DNA of 64,000 nt from positions 1 through 64,000 of the forward strand of contig NZ_PHRF01000161.1 in assembly GCF_004151105.1 (NCBI RefSeq), given 5' to 3'. The notes below the pieces were generated by a model. The model worked only from the letters and a program-made list of their open reading frames with translations, did no database searches and was not told the DNA's origin. The DNA comes from Streptomyces sp. L-9-10. Lineage in GTDB: Bacteria > Actinomycetota > Actinomycetes > Streptomycetales > Streptomycetaceae. The translations under genes and the position numbers were made by a program. Shown here piece after piece: positions 32,412 to 41,177 of the stretch (its first letter is position 1; every line of letters begins with the position of its first letter).

Positions 32412-33323
32412 GTGGCGCAGCAGCGGACCGACCAGCTCCATCATGATGTGCTGGTCGTCGGGGGCAGCGGGGTGGATACCGTCGTCCGGGTCGACTCGCT
32501 GCCGGTGCCACTCGCCGACTCGGTCCCGGTGGGGCCGATCCTCGAATGGCCGGGGCACACCGGCGGCAATGTGGCGCTCGGCTGCCGGAATCTCGGCCTG
32601 AACGTCAAGTTCCTCGACTACCTGGGAGACGACTGGACCGGCGAACAGGTCCGGGAGCGGCTCGCCCGGGGTGATGTGGACTTCGAGGCCCTGCTCTCCC
32701 CGGCGGGCACCCGGCGCGCCGTCAACCTCGTGGAGAAGACCGGCCGCCGGATGTCGTTCCACGACGCCAGGGACCCGGACGATCTGCGGATGCCGCGCGA
32801 CTTCTATCTGCCCCATCTCGAACGCACGCGCCATGTCCATCTGTCGATCACCAACTTCGCCCGGTTCCTCTATGACGACATCGAGGCGCTGGGTGTCCCG
32901 GTCTCGACCGATCTGCACGACTGGGACGGTCTCTCCGACTATCACCGGGACTTCGCCTTCCGGTCCGACCTGGTGTTCCTCAGCGCCGCCGGGGCGAGCG
33001 AGCGGATCGCCTCGGTGATGCGGGAGATCCTGCGCGAGGGCCGGGCCGAGGCGGTCGTCGCCACGGCGGGCGCGGGCGGCTCGTATGTGATGAGCCGTGA
33101 GGGAAGCCGTACGCCGCGCCCGGTCAGGGCGACCGTCCCGCCCGCGCCGGTGGTGGACTCCAACGGCGCGGGAGACGCGTACGTCTGCGGCTTCCTGTAC
33201 GGCCGGCTGGCCGGACGCGACCTGGAGGAGTGCGCCCGGCTCGGCGCCGTGGCGGGTGCCCACGCCTGTACGGGCGAGGGCAACGAGGCGCTGATCGGGC
33301 CGGACGCGCTGCTCGCGGCCTGA
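32412..33323 (+). CDS. PfkB-family carbohydrate kinase
   Basis: A 303-residue ribokinase-like kinase that phosphorylates a sugar or nucleoside with ATP. Visible are VVGGSGVDTVVRVDSLP, PGHTGGNVALGCRNLGL, FLDYLGDDWTGEQVRERL, TRRAVNLVEKTGRRMSFHD and the PfkB signature 2 with catalytic Asp as VVDSNGAGDAYVCGFLYG. That signature has Asn where Thr is commonest. The start is GTG at 32412 after GGGAG. No transporter or aldolase lies beside it; a link to the SIS/DeoR locus nearby is only an inference. Confidence 0.85.
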   Translation: MAQQRTDQLHHDVLVVGGSGVDTVVRVDSLPVPLADSVPVGPILEWPGHTGGNVALGCRNLGLNVKFLDYLGDDWTGEQVRERLARGDVDFEALLSPAGTRRAVNLVEKTGRRMSFHDARDPDDLRMPRDFYLPHLERTRHVHLSITNFARFLYDDIEALGVPVSTDLHDWDGLSDYHRDFAFRSDLVFLSAAGASERIASVMREILREGRAEAVVATAGAGGSYVMSREGSRTPRPVRATVPPAPVVDSNGAGDAYVCGFLYGRLAGRDLEECARLGAVAGAHACTGEGNEALIGPDALLAA

Positions 33324-33421
33324 ACACACGGTCCAGCGGCCCGAGCCACCGGTCCGGTCGCCCCGCACCCCCGGTCACTGCGCACCACCGAGACGACCGC
33401 CCCCACCGGCGTACGCTCCGT

Positions 33422-34447
33422 TCAGGTCTGTCGCACCGGCGCGTACGCCTCCTCCTCCACCCCGAAGGTCCACGCGACCCCGGCCTTCGCCGTGGACACC
33501 GTGGGCGGCACGCGCAGCCAGTAGGTGCGGTACGTACCATCCGGCTCCGGTGTCGAGTTGACGACCTCGACCATCGCGACGTCCTCGTCGCCGTCCAGCG
33601 CGATCCGCCACAGCACACCGGTCTCGTCGCTGTGGACGGGCCGCGCTCCCGACTCGTTCAGATAGCGGTCGTAGCCGTAGTACTCCAGCATGACGCGGCG
33701 CAGTTCCGCATTGGCCTCGGTACGGATGCGCTCGGGGGTGAGGGACGGCAGCCCGGCGAGGAACTCGGCCGGTACGGGCATCCCGCGCCACGCGTGCAGG
33801 GCGAAGCCGTCCGGATAGGCGAGCGCCGGGCCGTCACCGCGGTCCAGCCGGCCCGCCTCGTCGCGGTACAGCGCGACGGGACGCTCGCAGATCACCACGG
33901 CGCGTTCGTACGGCCACCACCAGCCGGCGTGCCGCGCCACCTCGGCGAGTCCTTCGAGGCGTTCGCTGCGGCCGTCGAACGCGGCGAGCCAGGCCGCGTC
34001 CTGCTGGCCGAGAACCGCGTCGAGCAGCACCGCGCGGAGCTCGGCCGCCTCGGCGGGCCGGTCGGCGAGGCTCTCCACGATTCCGGTGCGTATCCGCTCG
34101 GCGAGCGCCCGGGTGGTGTCCCACAGCCGGGCGCCGGTCACGTTCCAGTGCGCGGCCCAGCCCGCCGGTCCCAACTCGTCGTGCACCCTGCGCCGTTCCT
34201 CGGCCCACGGGTACGTACGCACCTCGTCACGTACGGACCGTCCCGCGTCGCCGAGTGACCGGGCGGTCCGCGCGCCGGCCAGCGGCGAGCCGGCCCAGAT
34301 GATCCGCTCAGGCTCCGCGAGGGCCGCCCGGCGGTAGGCGAGCCGCACCCCCCGCTCGGCGGCGGCCCTGTCCGTCTCCCCCGTCGCCGCCGCGACCGCC
34401 CGCCACGTACTCACGTCATTCATCCCCGAAACCCCATCCGATGTCAT
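33422..34447 (-). CDS. DUF6745-like protein
   Basis: A 341-residue soluble protein without recognised catalytic motifs. Characteristic stretches are RAALAEPERIIWAGSPLAG, GWWWPYERAVVICERP, GPALAYPDGFALHAWRGMPVP, ELRRVMLEYYGYDRYL, DETGVLWRI and EVVNSTPEPDGTYRTYWLRVPP. I recognise the last part as the DUF6745 pattern, which often occurs beside leucine-rich-repeat proteins. The tryptophan/tyrosine-rich core may bind a ligand or peptide. The ATG at 34447 has AGGGGA seven bases upstream; ATG 34423 is a second option. It follows the small His-rich gene on the same strand and lies next to the STM4015-4011 operon. Confidence 0.65.
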   Translation of the reverse strand: MTSDGVSGMNDVSTWRAVAAATGETDRAAAERGVRLAYRRAALAEPERIIWAGSPLAGARTARSLGDAGRSVRDEVRTYPWAEERRRVHDELGPAGWAAHWNVTGARLWDTTRALAERIRTGIVESLADRPAEAAELRAVLLDAVLGQQDAAWLAAFDGRSERLEGLAEVARHAGWWWPYERAVVICERPVALYRDEAGRLDRGDGPALAYPDGFALHAWRGMPVPAEFLAGLPSLTPERIRTEANAELRRVMLEYYGYDRYLNESGARPVHSDETGVLWRIALDGDEDVAMVEVVNSTPEPDGTYRTYWLRVPPTVSTAKAGVAWTFGVEEEAYAPVRQT

Positions 34448-34564
34448 TCCCGTCCCCTGTCATGCCCGTCCCCCTGTCAGTCCGCCGTCCGCGTACCGCT
34501 GTACCGCTGTTGTCCGTCGCCCCGCGGCCCGCCGCGGGGCCGTGCCGGGCACTGTCCGCCGCGC

Positions 34565-34903
34565 TCAGTCCGCGACCATGCGCACCGCGCCCGGCAGGTA
34601 CTCGCGCTGGCGCACCACCCGGAACCACCCCTTGGGCAGCGGTATCGCCGCGTGCTCCTCGTGCACCACCCGTCCGCCTTCCGGGAGATGGAGGAACATC
34701 GGTCCGAGCTCGTCGCCCGGTTCACGGACCAGCCGGCCCGGTCCGGCCACCGCGTGGGCGTGGCCGGTGACCTCGCCGAGGGCCAGGACCAGCCGCCCCC
34801 ATGCGTCCCTCGGCTCTCCCGGGGTGCGCGCGGCGTCCACGACGCGCGGCGGCACCGTCTCCTCCGCGACGGGCACGATAAGGACGTCTCCCTGCCGGAA
34901 CAT
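34565..34903 (-). CDS. Small His-rich beta protein beside the DUF6745 gene
   Basis: A 112-residue protein starting MFRQGDVLIVPVAEETVPP, with GEVTGHAHAVAGPGRLV, then GGRVVHEEHAAIPLPKGWFRVVRQREYLPG. The GHAHA and HEEH motifs, about 38 residues apart, look like a metal or acid-base pair in a small beta-barrel. I have seen this sequence pattern in phage and actinobacterial genomes, but I know no function. It is the first gene of the leftward pair with DUF6745, and it is divergent from the STM4015-type gene with a 157-base shared promoter region. Confidence 0.65.
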   Translation of the reverse strand: MFRQGDVLIVPVAEETVPPRVVDAARTPGEPRDAWGRLVLALGEVTGHAHAVAGPGRLVREPGDELGPMFLHLPEGGRVVHEEHAAIPLPKGWFRVVRQREYLPGAVRMVAD

Positions 34904-35060
34904 GGCTCTCCCCTCGACCGGTGGCGCCGGTGCGCCGACCTGTGAACGACGCTAAGGGGAGGGTCTGACAATCGGCCCCTGCGAGGGTGTTGTCAGTGGC
35001 CGCTGGTAGAACTGCTCCACATCAGCCGATCACATGTCACAGACGTCTGGAGCGTTCGTC

Positions 35061-36014
35061 ATGGCCAATTCGAACCATCTGCGGGAGTTCTACGGCCTGC
35101 CCGCGTTCGACTTCCCCGAAGCGGAAACGACGGCGGAGCTCCCCGACCCGGCCGCCGTGGCCTGGCGCATCTCGGTCGACTTGAACGAAGCCGAGGGGGA
35201 GTGGGAGGCGGCGTTCGCGCGCTTCACCGCGTCCGTGGACACCACCGAGGTCCGGGCGCTGATCGTCGGATCGTGGAGCGATGCCTACGAGTCCGGCCCC
35301 GACGAGGTGATCTCGGCCCTCGTCGCCGCCCGCGACCGGCTGCCCGCCCTGCGCGCGCTGTTCCTCGGTGACATCATCTGCGATGAGTGCGAGATCTCCT
35401 GGATCAACCAGGGGCTGGTGACCCCGCTGCTCGACGCCTTCCCCGAGCTGTTGGAATTCGGTGTCCGCGGCGGCCAGGACCTGCGTTTCCCCGCCGTCCG
35501 GCACGCGCGGCTGCGCTCGCTCACCATCGAGACGGGCGGCCTGGACGCCGAGGTGGTGCGGTCCGTCGCGGCGAGCGACTTCCCCGAGCTGGAACATCTC
35601 GACCTCTGGCTCGGCACGTCGTGGTACGGCGCGAACGCCAACGTGGCCGATCTGGCGCCGATCCTGGCCGGGGCCCGGCTGCCCCGGCTGCGGTCGCTGG
35701 CGCTGCGCAACAGCGAGATACAGGACGAGATCGCCGCGGCGCTGGCCGGCGCCCCGGTCGTGGCCGGGCTGGAGACACTCGATCTCTCGATGGGCACGCT
35801 CGGCGACGACGGCGCGGAGGCTCTCCTCGGCGGCCAGCCGCTCAGCCATCTCAAGAAGCTCGATCTGCACCACAACTACCTCGGCGAGGCGATGCGGAAG
35901 CGTCTCCTCGACACGCTGGGCGCGGCCGGTGTAGAGATCGACCTCTCCGAGAGCACGGAGCCGGGCCGTGAGTCGGACGGCGTCGAGCACCGCTACACCG
36001 CGGTGTCGGAGTAA
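35061..36014 (+). CDS. STM4015-family leucine-rich-repeat protein
   Basis: A 317-residue protein. The N-terminus HLREFYGLPAFDFPE and the strand-helix repeats (LRALFLGDIICDECEISWINQG, LRSLTIETGGLDAEV, LEHLDLWLGTSWYG, LRSLALRNSEIQDEI, LETLDLSMGTLGDDG, LKKLDLHHNYLGEAM) match the STM4015 leucine-rich-repeat family of unknown function. The D-I-I-C-D-E-C-E segment has two cysteines, and a WYGANANV insert interrupts the repeats. The ATG at 35061 follows GGAG by eight bases; ATG 35034 is an alternative. It is the first gene of the five-gene operon and probably acts as its recognition or scaffold subunit (inference). The next gene starts three bases after its stop. Confidence 0.85.
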   Translation: MANSNHLREFYGLPAFDFPEAETTAELPDPAAVAWRISVDLNEAEGEWEAAFARFTASVDTTEVRALIVGSWSDAYESGPDEVISALVAARDRLPALRALFLGDIICDECEISWINQGLVTPLLDAFPELLEFGVRGGQDLRFPAVRHARLRSLTIETGGLDAEVVRSVAASDFPELEHLDLWLGTSWYGANANVADLAPILAGARLPRLRSLALRNSEIQDEIAAALAGAPVVAGLETLDLSMGTLGDDGAEALLGGQPLSHLKKLDLHHNYLGEAMRKRLLDTLGAAGVEIDLSESTEPGRESDGVEHRYTAVSE

Positions 36015-36017
36015 CGG

Positions 36018-37193
36018 ATGACCCCGGACCCGAGCAACGCGCCCCCGGCCGGCGCCGATCCGAGACTGGTCGTGGTCGGGGTCCCCGGCAACCGCCGTGT
36101 GTCCCTGTTCCAGGACGCCGTGCGGGCCGCCGGGCTGGCCCCCGCCCGCGAGGTGACCTGGCGCGATGTGCTGAACGGCCGGGCGCGGTTCACGGCCGGG
36201 GAGACGGTACGGCTCGACTCCCCGGGTGAGGACCCGGAGGTGGACCGGCTGCTGCGCGACCTGGACGATCCGACCCGCGTCGAAGGCACGGCCCGCTGGT
36301 ACGAACGGTTCATGGCGGCGGCCCGGGACCTCGGCCGGGCCGTCTCCGCCGCCGGAGCCGATCCGCTGGACGATCCCGGCGAGCTGGCGGTCCTCTTCGA
36401 CAAACGGCTGTGCCATGGCGTGCTGGACGCGGCGGGGGTGCGCGTTCCCGTGTCCCCCACCTCGGGCTCCGAGGGCCCGGCCGTGTCCGGCTGGGACGAC
36501 GTTCGCGCCCTGATGGCCGGAGCCGGACTGCGCCGCGCGTTCGTCAAGATCGCCCACGGCTCGTCGGCCTCCGGTGTCCTCGCCATCGAGAGGGCCGGTC
36601 CCGGCCGGGTGCGTGCCCTCACCTCCGTCGAACGGGACGGCGCGGGCTGCCTCTTCAACTCCCTGCGGGTCCGGGACTACACCAGCGAGCGCGACGTGGC
36701 CGCGATCATCGACACCCTCGCGCCCGACGGACTGCATATCGAGCAGTGGGTACCGAAGGGCGTCCTGGACGGCCGGTCGGCCGATCTGCGGGTGGTGGTC
36801 GTCGCGGGCCGTGCCACGCACGTGGTCGTACGGACCAGCCGGTCACCCATGACCAATCTGCATCTGGGCGGGAAGCGCGGGGATCTCGACGCGGCCCGCG
36901 CCGTCATCGAGGCGTCCGGCGGCAGCCTCTCCACGGCTCTCGCCCTCGGTGAAGCGGCGGCCGGCTGCTTCCCCCTGACCCATTGCGTGGGTGTCGATCT
37001 GCTGCCCGCCCCGAGCTGGCGGCGGTACGCCGTCGGCGAGGTCAACGCCTTCGGCGATCTGCTGCCCGGTCTCACGGGGCTGCCGGGCGGTGGCGCCGAG
37101 GGCCTGGACACGTACGCGGCGCAGCTCGCCGCCCTGCCGAGGCGCGCGACCCGCAGGACGACCGAGGAGCCGGTGTGCGGACACCTGACATGA
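36018..37193 (+). CDS. STM4014-family ATP-grasp protein
   Basis: A 391-residue protein of the STM4014 family. An ATP-grasp core is visible: FDKRLCHGVLDAAGVRVP, FVKIAHGSSASGVLAIE, HIEQWVPKGVLDGRSADLRVVVVAG, SPMTNLHLGGKRGD and, as the metal-binding end, YAVGEVNAFGDLL. ATP-grasp enzymes join a carboxylate to an amine or thiol through an acyl phosphate, so a peptide or amide bond-forming step is plausible. It is coupled to the next gene by an ATGA overlap. The N-terminal 100 residues are not recognised. Confidence 0.85.
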   Translation: MTPDPSNAPPAGADPRLVVVGVPGNRRVSLFQDAVRAAGLAPAREVTWRDVLNGRARFTAGETVRLDSPGEDPEVDRLLRDLDDPTRVEGTARWYERFMAAARDLGRAVSAAGADPLDDPGELAVLFDKRLCHGVLDAAGVRVPVSPTSGSEGPAVSGWDDVRALMAGAGLRRAFVKIAHGSSASGVLAIERAGPGRVRALTSVERDGAGCLFNSLRVRDYTSERDVAAIIDTLAPDGLHIEQWVPKGVLDGRSADLRVVVVAGRATHVVVRTSRSPMTNLHLGGKRGDLDAARAVIEASGGSLSTALALGEAAAGCFPLTHCVGVDLLPAPSWRRYAVGEVNAFGDLLPGLTGLPGGGAEGLDTYAAQLAALPRRATRRTTEEPVCGHLT

Positions 37194-38002
37194 ACGAGGT
37201 CGTCGGGCGGGACGATCTCCTGCTCGTCACCCTCGACACACTGCGCTTCGACGTCGCGGAGGAACTGGCCGCCGCGGGCCGCATTCCGCATCTCGCCCGG
37301 CATCTCCCGGACGGCCGCTGGGAGAAGCGGCACGCGCCGGGAAGCTTCACCTACGCCTCGCATCAGGCGATCTTCGCCGGATTTCTGCCCACCCCTGCCA
37401 CGCCGGGTCCGCATCCACGGCTGTTCGCCGCGCGCTTCGGCGGCAGCGAGACCACGGCCGACCGGACCTTCGTCTATGACACGCCGGATCTGGTCTCGGG
37501 TCTCGCGGCGGCCGGCTACCGCACGGTGTGCCTGGGCGGGGTCGGCTTCTTCAACCAGCGGGGCGCGCTCGGCTCCGTACTGCCCGGGATGTTCCAGGAG
37601 AGCCACTGGGAGCCTGAGTTCGGCGTGGCCTCCCCCACCTCCTTCGAGTCCCAGGTCGACCGCGCGGAGAAGCTCGTCGCCGGCCTGGGGCCCGACCAGC
37701 GGCTGTTCCTGTTCGTCAATGTGGCGGCGCTGCACCAGCCCAACTGGTTCCATCTGCCCGGTGCCACCCGGGAGGCGGGCGACTCGCGGGCCACGCACGC
37801 CGCCGCGCTGGAGTACGTCGACCGCCATATCGGCCGGCTCTTCGCCGCCGCGAGCAGCCGTCGGCGCTGCTTCACGATCGTCTGTTCCGACCACGGCACG
37901 GCCTACGGCGACGACGGCTGGACCGGCCACCGTCTGGGCCACGAGGTGGTCTGGACCGTGCCGTACGCCCATTTCTTCCTGGAGAGCGGGACAGCCCCAT
38001 GA
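37190..38002 (+). CDS. STM4013-family alkaline-phosphatase-fold hydrolase
   Basis: A 270-residue cytoplasmic hydrolase of the sulfatase/phosphopentomutase-like fold. The metal-binding N-terminus is LLLVTLDTLRFDVAEE, the candidate nucleophile/anchor region is GSFTYASHQAIFAGF, and the second metal site is CSDHGTAYGDDGWTGHRLGHEVVW. Such enzymes cleave or transfer phosphate or sulfate esters. No signal peptide is present, unlike most sulfatases, so the substrate is intracellular. Four-base overlaps on both sides (ATGA at 37190 and 37999) show tight translational coupling. Confidence 0.85.
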   Translation: MNEVVGRDDLLLVTLDTLRFDVAEELAAAGRIPHLARHLPDGRWEKRHAPGSFTYASHQAIFAGFLPTPATPGPHPRLFAARFGGSETTADRTFVYDTPDLVSGLAAAGYRTVCLGGVGFFNQRGALGSVLPGMFQESHWEPEFGVASPTSFESQVDRAEKLVAGLGPDQRLFLFVNVAALHQPNWFHLPGATREAGDSRATHAAALEYVDRHIGRLFAAASSRRRCFTIVCSDHGTAYGDDGWTGHRLGHEVVWTVPYAHFFLESGTAP

Positions 38003-39351
38003 GCACCACCCTCGCACCTCGTCCGTACGAGAGCTACGTCTACGCCTATCCGCACAAGACCGCCTACCGTCCGCTGGAGGACCGCCCGGCGCTGCGCGGG
38101 CTGTGGGCCGGTGAACGCAAGGACGCGCTCTCCCTCTATCTGCACATACCGTTCTGCGAGGTCCGCTGCGGCTTCTGCAATCTCTTCACCCGGATCGGCG
38201 CCCCCGACGAACTGACGACGCGCTATCTCGACGCGCTCGACCGGCAGGCGACCGCCGTGCGCGACGCCCTGGCGGACTCGGAAGGCGGCGCGGACACCGT
38301 GCGGTTCGCCACGGCGGCCTTCGGCGGCGGCACGCCCACCTACCTGGACGCGGACGAGCTGGACCGGCTGTGCGACATCGCGGAGAAACGGATGGGGGCC
38401 GATCTGCGGGCCATCCCGCTCTCCGTGGAGACCTCCCCCGCCACGGCCACCGCCGACCGGCTGGCGGTGCTCGCCGAGCGGGGTGCCACGCGACTGAGCA
38501 TCGGCGTCCAGAGCTTCGTCGACACGGAAGCGAAGGCCGCCGTACGCCCACAGCGCCGCGCCGAGGTCGAGGCCGCGCTCGGCCGCATCCGGGACGCCCG
38601 GATCCCCGTCCTGAACATCGATCTGATCTACGGCATCGACGGCCAGACGGAGGAGAGCTGGCGCCACTCCCTGGATGCCGCGCTCGCCTGGCGGCCCGAG
38701 GAGCTGTATCTCTACCCCCTGTACGTACGTCCGCTCACGGGCCTCGACCGGCTCGGCGCCGGCGGTGACGCTGCCTGGGACGAGCAGCGGCTGCGGCTCT
38801 ACCGGCAGGGCCGCGACCAGCTGCTCGCCCACGGCTACGAGCAGACGTCGATGCGTATGTTCCGCCGTCCGGACGTCCCGTTCGAGGACGCCGGCGCGGA
38901 CGACTACGCGTGCCAGACCGACGGGATGATCGGTCTGGGCTGCGGGGCCCGCTCCTACACCTCCGCGCTCCACTACTCCTTCGACTACGCGGTCGACATG
39001 CGCGAGATACGCGGCATCATCGACACCTACACGACGACGGAGGACTTCTCCCGCGCGGAGGTCGGCCGCCGGATCGACGAGGACGAGACGCGCCGCCGTC
39101 ATCTTCTCCAGTCCCTGCTCCAGGCCGAGGGGATGGCGGAGGCCGGCTACCGCGAGCGGTTCGGCTCCGGCCCCGCCGAGGACTTCCCCGCCGAGCTGGC
39201 CCGGTTCGCGGCCCTCGGCTGGCTCGACGAGAGCGCGCCGGCCGGACTGCTGCGCCTCTCTCCCGAGGGGCTCGCGTACTCGGACGCGCTGGGTCCCGCG
39301 CTCTTCTCCCCCGCCGTACGGGCCGCGATGGCCGCGTACGAGAGGAAGTGA
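37999..39351 (+). CDS. STM4012-family radical SAM protein (HemN-like)
   Basis: A 450-residue radical SAM enzyme. The [4Fe-4S]-SAM motif is PFCEVRCGFCNLF (Cys53, Cys57, Cys60). It has HemN-like features: AAFGGGTPTYLD, SVETSPATAT, RLSIGVQSF and LNIDLIYGIDGQTEESW. The C-terminal part has GLGCGARSYT and a helical domain like HemW. I place it in STM4012 rather than with coproporphyrinogen dehydrogenase because of the operon context and length. HemN-like proteins use a second SAM for methylation or cyclopropanation, which is possible here. It is coupled upstream by ATGA; the next gene starts after five bases. Confidence 0.9.
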   Translation: MSTTLAPRPYESYVYAYPHKTAYRPLEDRPALRGLWAGERKDALSLYLHIPFCEVRCGFCNLFTRIGAPDELTTRYLDALDRQATAVRDALADSEGGADTVRFATAAFGGGTPTYLDADELDRLCDIAEKRMGADLRAIPLSVETSPATATADRLAVLAERGATRLSIGVQSFVDTEAKAAVRPQRRAEVEAALGRIRDARIPVLNIDLIYGIDGQTEESWRHSLDAALAWRPEELYLYPLYVRPLTGLDRLGAGGDAAWDEQRLRLYRQGRDQLLAHGYEQTSMRMFRRPDVPFEDAGADDYACQTDGMIGLGCGARSYTSALHYSFDYAVDMREIRGIIDTYTTTEDFSRAEVGRRIDEDETRRRHLLQSLLQAEGMAEAGYRERFGSGPAEDFPAELARFAALGWLDESAPAGLLRLSPEGLAYSDALGPALFSPAVRAAMAAYERK

Positions 39352-39356
39352 ACCCC

Positions 39357-40250
39357 GTGGACCTGACGATCCTCTACCGCGGCCCGCTCGCCTCCTGCGA
39401 CTACGACTGCCCGTACTGCCCGTTCGCCAAGCGCCGCGACAGCCCGGACCAACTGCGCGCGGACCGGGCCGCCCTGGAGCGCTTCACCGCCTGGGCTTCG
39501 GAGCAGCGGGAGGACAGGCTGTCGGTGCTGTTCACCCCGTGGGGCGAAGGGCTGGTGCGCTCCTGGTACCGGCGCGCTCTCACCGAGCTGTCGCGGCTGC
39601 CGCACATCGGCCGCGTGGCGATCCAGACGAATCTCAGCTGCCGCACGGACTGGCTGGCGGACGCCGATCCCGCGAAGCTCGCCCTGTGGTGTACGTACCA
39701 CCCGGGCCAGACGCCCTACGACCGCTTCCTCGCGAAGACCCACGAGCTGGCGGACCGGTCGATCCGGTTCAGTGTGGGGGTCGTCGGTCTGCCGGACCAT
39801 CTGGAGCACGCCCGCCGGCTGCGCGCGGACCTGCCCGAGCAGGTGTATCTCTGGATCAACGCGGCCGAGGGGCACAGCTATACGGACGAGGAGGCCGACC
39901 GCTGGACGGCTCTCGATCCGCTCTTTCCCTACAGCCGCAGCCCGCATCGCTCGGCCGGTCTGCCCTGCCGTACGGGCGAGTCGGTGATCTCGGTGGACGG
40001 CGAGGGGACGGTGCGGCGCTGCCACTTCGTCCGCGCCGAGCTGGGCAATCTCTACGACGGGTCCTACCGGCGGGCGCTCGCTCCGCGGGCGTGCCCGCTG
40101 GCGGTGTGCGACTGCCATATCGGCTATGTGCATCTGGAGACGCTGCCGTTGTACGACGTCTTCGCCGGAGGGGTGCTGGAGCGGATCCCTGCGGGGATAC
40201 GGTCGGCCCGACCCACCCCGGGAGGGGAGTCTCCCCGGGTCAGTGCTTGA
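39357..40250 (+). CDS. STM4011-family radical SAM protein with auxiliary Cys motifs
   Basis: A 297-residue radical SAM protein. The SAM cluster motif is SCDYDCPYCPF (Cys14, Cys18, Cys21). The C-terminal half has further cysteines in GLPCRTG, VRRCHFVRAELGNLYDG and PRACPLAVCDCHIGY, resembling a SPASM/twitch auxiliary Fe-S site. Enzymes of that type modify peptides or use the auxiliary cluster for oxidation. The start is GTG at 39357, five bases after the STM4012 stop, with AGAGGAAG upstream. The 3' end overlaps the convergent SGNH gene by 11 bases, and no terminator is visible between them. Confidence 0.9.
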   Translation: MDLTILYRGPLASCDYDCPYCPFAKRRDSPDQLRADRAALERFTAWASEQREDRLSVLFTPWGEGLVRSWYRRALTELSRLPHIGRVAIQTNLSCRTDWLADADPAKLALWCTYHPGQTPYDRFLAKTHELADRSIRFSVGVVGLPDHLEHARRLRADLPEQVYLWINAAEGHSYTDEEADRWTALDPLFPYSRSPHRSAGLPCRTGESVISVDGEGTVRRCHFVRAELGNLYDGSYRRALAPRACPLAVCDCHIGYVHLETLPLYDVFAGGVLERIPAGIRSARPTPGGESPRVSA

Positions 40251-41064
40251 GGGGCAGAAGGTCGGGCCGTTTCGCCTCGACATGGTCGCCGGACGACTCG
40301 CCGCGCAGCCGTCGCCCGATCCACGGCACCAGATACTCGCGCGCCCAGTGGATGTCGTCGCGCCGGCCCTCCAGCGTCCCACGCGGGGGCTGCGGCGGCC
40401 ACGGCTGGTCCGGGTCCGCGGGCACATCGAGGCCGAGGACCTGCGCGGCGCGCAACGCCACGCGCGTGTGCCCCTCGGGTGACAGATGCAGCCGGTCGCC
40501 GTCCCAGGCGCGCCTGTCCTGGACGGACTTGAGCGACCAGAGATCGAGCACCGGGCAGTCGTAGCGGTCCGCGATGGCCCGCACATGGGCGGTGTACGTG
40601 GCGATCTTGCCGCGGAGATGGCGCAGCACGGGCACGCCCCGGGTGTCGAAGCCGGTGGTCACCATGACCGTGCCGACGGCGCCGGAGAGATCGGCGACGG
40701 CCCGCTCGAAACGCTCGGCGACATCGTCGGGGTCGGTGCCGGGCCGGATGATGTCATTGCCGCCGGCGCAGAACGTCACCAGATCCGGGGCGAGTTCCTT
40801 CGCGCGCGGTATCTGTTCATCGACGATCTGGTCGAGGAGCCGGCCGCGTACGGCGAGATTGGCGTACCGGAAATCGCCGTGGGCGGTGTTGTCCGTCGGA
40901 CCCGAGACCGGCAGTTGGTCGGCGAGCAGGACCGCGAACCGGTCCGCCCAGCCGACATACATCCCGTCGGGGCCCGGATCTCCCACCCCCTCGGTGAAGC
41001 TGTCGCCGATCGCCGCGTACGACCCGAGTACGCCATTTCTTCTTGATCTCGAATCGTCTGCCAC
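40240..41064 (-). CDS. SGNH/GDSL hydrolase
   Basis: A 274-residue esterase/lipase of the SGNH fold. Block I with the nucleophile serine is AAIGDSFTEGVG, block III is VTFCAGGNDIIRPG, and the catalytic Asp/His end is WDGDRLHLSPEGHTRVAL. There is no signal peptide. The start is GTG at 41064. It is the convergent neighbour of the STM4011 gene, with an 11-base overlap of the two 3' ends, and it is not coupled to the LysM peptidase gene, which has its own terminator. Confidence 0.85.
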   Translation of the reverse strand: MADDSRSRRNGVLGSYAAIGDSFTEGVGDPGPDGMYVGWADRFAVLLADQLPVSGPTDNTAHGDFRYANLAVRGRLLDQIVDEQIPRAKELAPDLVTFCAGGNDIIRPGTDPDDVAERFERAVADLSGAVGTVMVTTGFDTRGVPVLRHLRGKIATYTAHVRAIADRYDCPVLDLWSLKSVQDRRAWDGDRLHLSPEGHTRVALRAAQVLGLDVPADPDQPWPPQPPRGTLEGRRDDIHWAREYLVPWIGRRLRGESSGDHVEAKRPDLLPLKH

Positions 41065-41177
41065 AGCACCACATCATTCACCGGCAGATGTGACCTACGC
41101 GACCGTAAGGAGGGGTTGACGCCGGGTGAGATATGCCATCGGTCAAGATTCGACCAAGCGGGAATAGCCGAAAACCG

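Noticed and set aside
37999..39351. Coproporphyrinogen dehydrogenase HemN/HemW
   Set aside because: The sequence is HemN-like, but the operon is STM401x and no heme genes are near.
33422..40250. Classical RiPP gene cluster with a precursor peptide
   Set aside because: Radical SAM and ATP-grasp genes suggested it, but I found no small core-peptide frame in or next to the operon and no transporter or protease.
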